Shown piece by piece: positions 62,806 to 64,000 of a stretch of 64,000 bases of DNA. Both the position numbers and the translations under genes were made by a program. The notes beneath the pieces are model-generated. The model did not search any database and was not told the origin of the DNA. It saw nothing but the letters and a program-made list of their open reading frames with translations. The DNA comes from CALOCN01 sp942491735 (lineage in GTDB: Bacteria > Eisenbacteria > RBG-16-71-46 > JABDJR01). Within the stretch, counting starts at the first letter, position 1, and every line of letters begins with the position of its first letter. The stretch spans positions 3,162,001-3,226,000 of the forward strand of contig CALOCN010000014.1 of assembly GCA_942491735.1 (NCBI GenBank). The letters are read 5' to 3'.

Positions 62806-63486
62806 CTACTGGCACGTGCAGCTGGTTCCAGCCACGATGTATCCAGTCAGAACCACGGCGTCCGGCAGGGCGACGGGGTCCGTGAACGGAGCGGTCATCT
62901 TGGAGCAGAGATCCGTGAGACCGAGGGCGATGTTCCCGGTGTGCGACACCGCGTCGGAGAGACCGACATCGGTGACACCGCCGCCACCCTGAGGGTCGCA
63001 GTTGTCAGCACCAGCAGCGATGGGACGGAGCCCAGCGGTGCTGACGATATCCGGGGAGTTGATCACGACGTTGTCGAGAACGACGCCATCGGCGCGAACC
63101 TCGACCACCCAGTTCTCACCCAGGCTCTCGGTCGGAATGCAACCGCCGCCCGCGATGAAGAAGGTGACGTTGCCGCCCGCGTTGGTGTTGCCCGAGGCGA
63201 TGAGGTAGGAACCGTCGTCACCATCGGGGCCGGCGCGGAGCTGACCAACGCAGTAGGCCAGGAGATCGTCGTTCAGGCCACCGACGTGGACCGAGACGAA
63301 GGCACCATTGATGGGGCCGCCCTGACCCTGGACATTGACCGTGAAGCCGAACGAGGCATCAGGGGTCACCGTCATGACGTCGGGCACGTTGCTGAGTTCG
63401 GGAACGGGGAAGTTGGCGAGGGCCCCAGCCGCACAGAAGGCGCTGAGCGCCGCGGCGACGAGGCTGATACGAAGGAAACGAGCCAT
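62806..63486 (-). CDS. Secreted protein of unknown function
   Basis: ATG 63486 follows GGAGGT. The 226-residue product has a signal peptide (cleavage near ALANF, residue 25), a beta-rich, glycine- and valine-rich middle (GFTVNVQGQGGPINGAFVSV), and ends VAGTSCTCQ. It lacks the TWG motif of its neighbours but shares their export and strong expression signals. I recognise no family; an immunoglobulin-like fold is possible. Confidence 0.83.
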   Translation of the reverse strand: MARFLRISLVAAALSAFCAAGALANFPVPELSNVPDVMTVTPDASFGFTVNVQGQGGPINGAFVSVHVGGLNDDLLAYCVGQLRAGPDGDDGSYLIASGNTNAGGNVTFFIAGGGCIPTESLGENWVVEVRADGVVLDNVVINSPDIVSTAGLRPIAAGADNCDPQGGGGVTDVGLSDAVSHTGNIALGLTDLCSKMTAPFTDPVALPDAVVLTGYIVAGTSCTCQ

Positions 63487-63843
63487 GGATGCACCTCCAC
63501 TAGAGAGTCTACAGCGATGTCCGGAGAGCCCGGACCAGGTTGACTTCGAGTGACCTTTAGGAAGAAAGCCCCAAAGGTCGGACAAATCGTCCTCCGGGGA
63601 ACCTCCAGACGAAGAGAAGTATAGGAACCGATCCGCCGAATGTCAAGGAATGTTTAAGAACGTGAAAAGTCTGTGAATTCCCACCCCCCCGGAACGGCTC
63701 GTCGCGCGGTGGGTCTTTCCTGCCAATTGGTTCAGGTATCGGCAGTAATGGGCGTTTCTGCATTCGAAACGGGCTTCCAGGTACGGCGGTATCATGGACG
63801 GGTTCCGATATTCCGGAAACAGCAACTCGACCCGGGGGATCGG
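63487..63843. other. 357-base intergenic region before tRNA-Val
   Basis: Contains the strong leftward promoter at 63618-63646 and two leader hairpins, GTCCGG/CCGGAC (63519-63535) and GACCTTT/AAAGGTC (63552-63579). Bases 63650-63843 show no gene that I can support. Confidence 0.6.
63618..63646 (-). promoter_or_regulatory. Near-consensus sigma-70 promoter
   Basis: On the minus strand TTGACA (63641-63646), a 17-base spacer, and TATACT (63618-63623): the best promoter in the window. It drives the secreted gene at 62806-63486 with a leader of about 125 bases containing two hairpins. Confidence 0.85.
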
Positions 63844-63920
63844 TGGTGGGCGAAACAGGGTTCGAACCTGTGACCTCTTGCGTGTAAGGCAAGCGCTCTA
63901 ACCAGCTGAGCTATTCGCCC
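63844..63920 (-). tRNA. tRNA-Val (anticodon UAC)
   Basis: Full cloverleaf: acceptor GGGCGAA/TTCGCCC, D arm AGCTCAGCTGGTTAGAGC, anticodon stem CTTGC/GCAAG with loop CTTACAC (anticodon TAC), T loop GGTTCGAACC, discriminator A, and encoded CCA at 63844-63846. The promoter lies outside the window. Confidence 0.97.
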
Positions 63921-64000
63921 GGGGAAATCTCAACCGGCACCTGGCCCCGCCCCGCGGCCAGGCCGTAGGGCACCAGGACGCAGTATCCGGTCACTAGGAG

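Noticed and set aside
63911..64000. Open frame entering from the right edge (LLVTGYCVLVPYGL..., stop at 63911)
   Set aside because: Only 29 codons are visible and it would overlap the 5' end of tRNA-Val by ten bases. It could be a real gene end, but the window cannot show it.

Overview
The window reads as a high-G+C Gram-negative bacterium that is probably uncultivated and may belong to or near the FCB lineages (Krumholzibacteriota, Eisenbacteria or Gemmatimonadota-like). That is an inference from gene content: lipoproteins, predicted outer-membrane barrels and a TonB protein; a GWxTD-type protein; a C25 (gingipain/PorU-like) peptidase ending in an FlgD-like sorting domain; and secreted proteins with a shared C-terminal tag. 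Gene packing is dense, with many 4-base stop/start overlaps. No phage, insertion sequence or CRISPR array was seen.

Bases 1-6200 hold the end of a histidine kinase and its sigma-54-activating response regulator, a convergent secreted metalloprotease, a TPR protein behind a candidate sigma-54 promoter with an upstream inverted repeat, and a small barrel protein. Bases 6200-15600 are a leftward pyrimidine cluster: pyrR, pyrB, pyrC, a membrane protein, an ABM-domain protein, carA, an unrelated lower-G+C gene, carB. It has an attenuator-like leader before pyrR and nested palindromes at the carA-operon promoter. The embedded gene between carA and carB, coupled to both neighbours by overlapping stops and starts, is one of the most unusual features.

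Bases 15600-22980 carry a Tat-exported aldo/keto-reductase-like protein that has lost part of its catalytic tetrad, a large HNH protein, glyQS and a second barrel protein. Bases 22980-41900 are one long leftward series: a 121-residue secreted protein, a TPR-GAF-sigma-54 activator, a GWxTD-like protein, TonB, PtsN, VanZ-like, hisS, aspS, tRNA-Gln, phoH, a 7TM-HD protein, ybeY, two CBS membrane proteins, DUF502, recO and eda. A second candidate sigma-54 promoter heads this series, which suggests that the first four genes form a self-regulated envelope operon.

Bases 42300-51300 contain a diguanylate cyclase, HU, the C25 peptidase, a UbiA prenyltransferase that may be leaderless, and a lipoprotein parvulin. 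Bases 51450-63500 look like an envelope and secretion region: a spermidine-synthase-like MFS/TPR fusion and a TPR membrane protein run rightward. Facing them are two alkaline-phosphatase-superfamily lipoproteins in an operon with a secreted protein, followed by two paralogues of that protein and one unrelated secreted protein. The three paralogues share a cysteine-rich core and a C-terminal T-W/F-G-x-I/V-K motif that resembles a sorting tag. The window ends with tRNA-Val.
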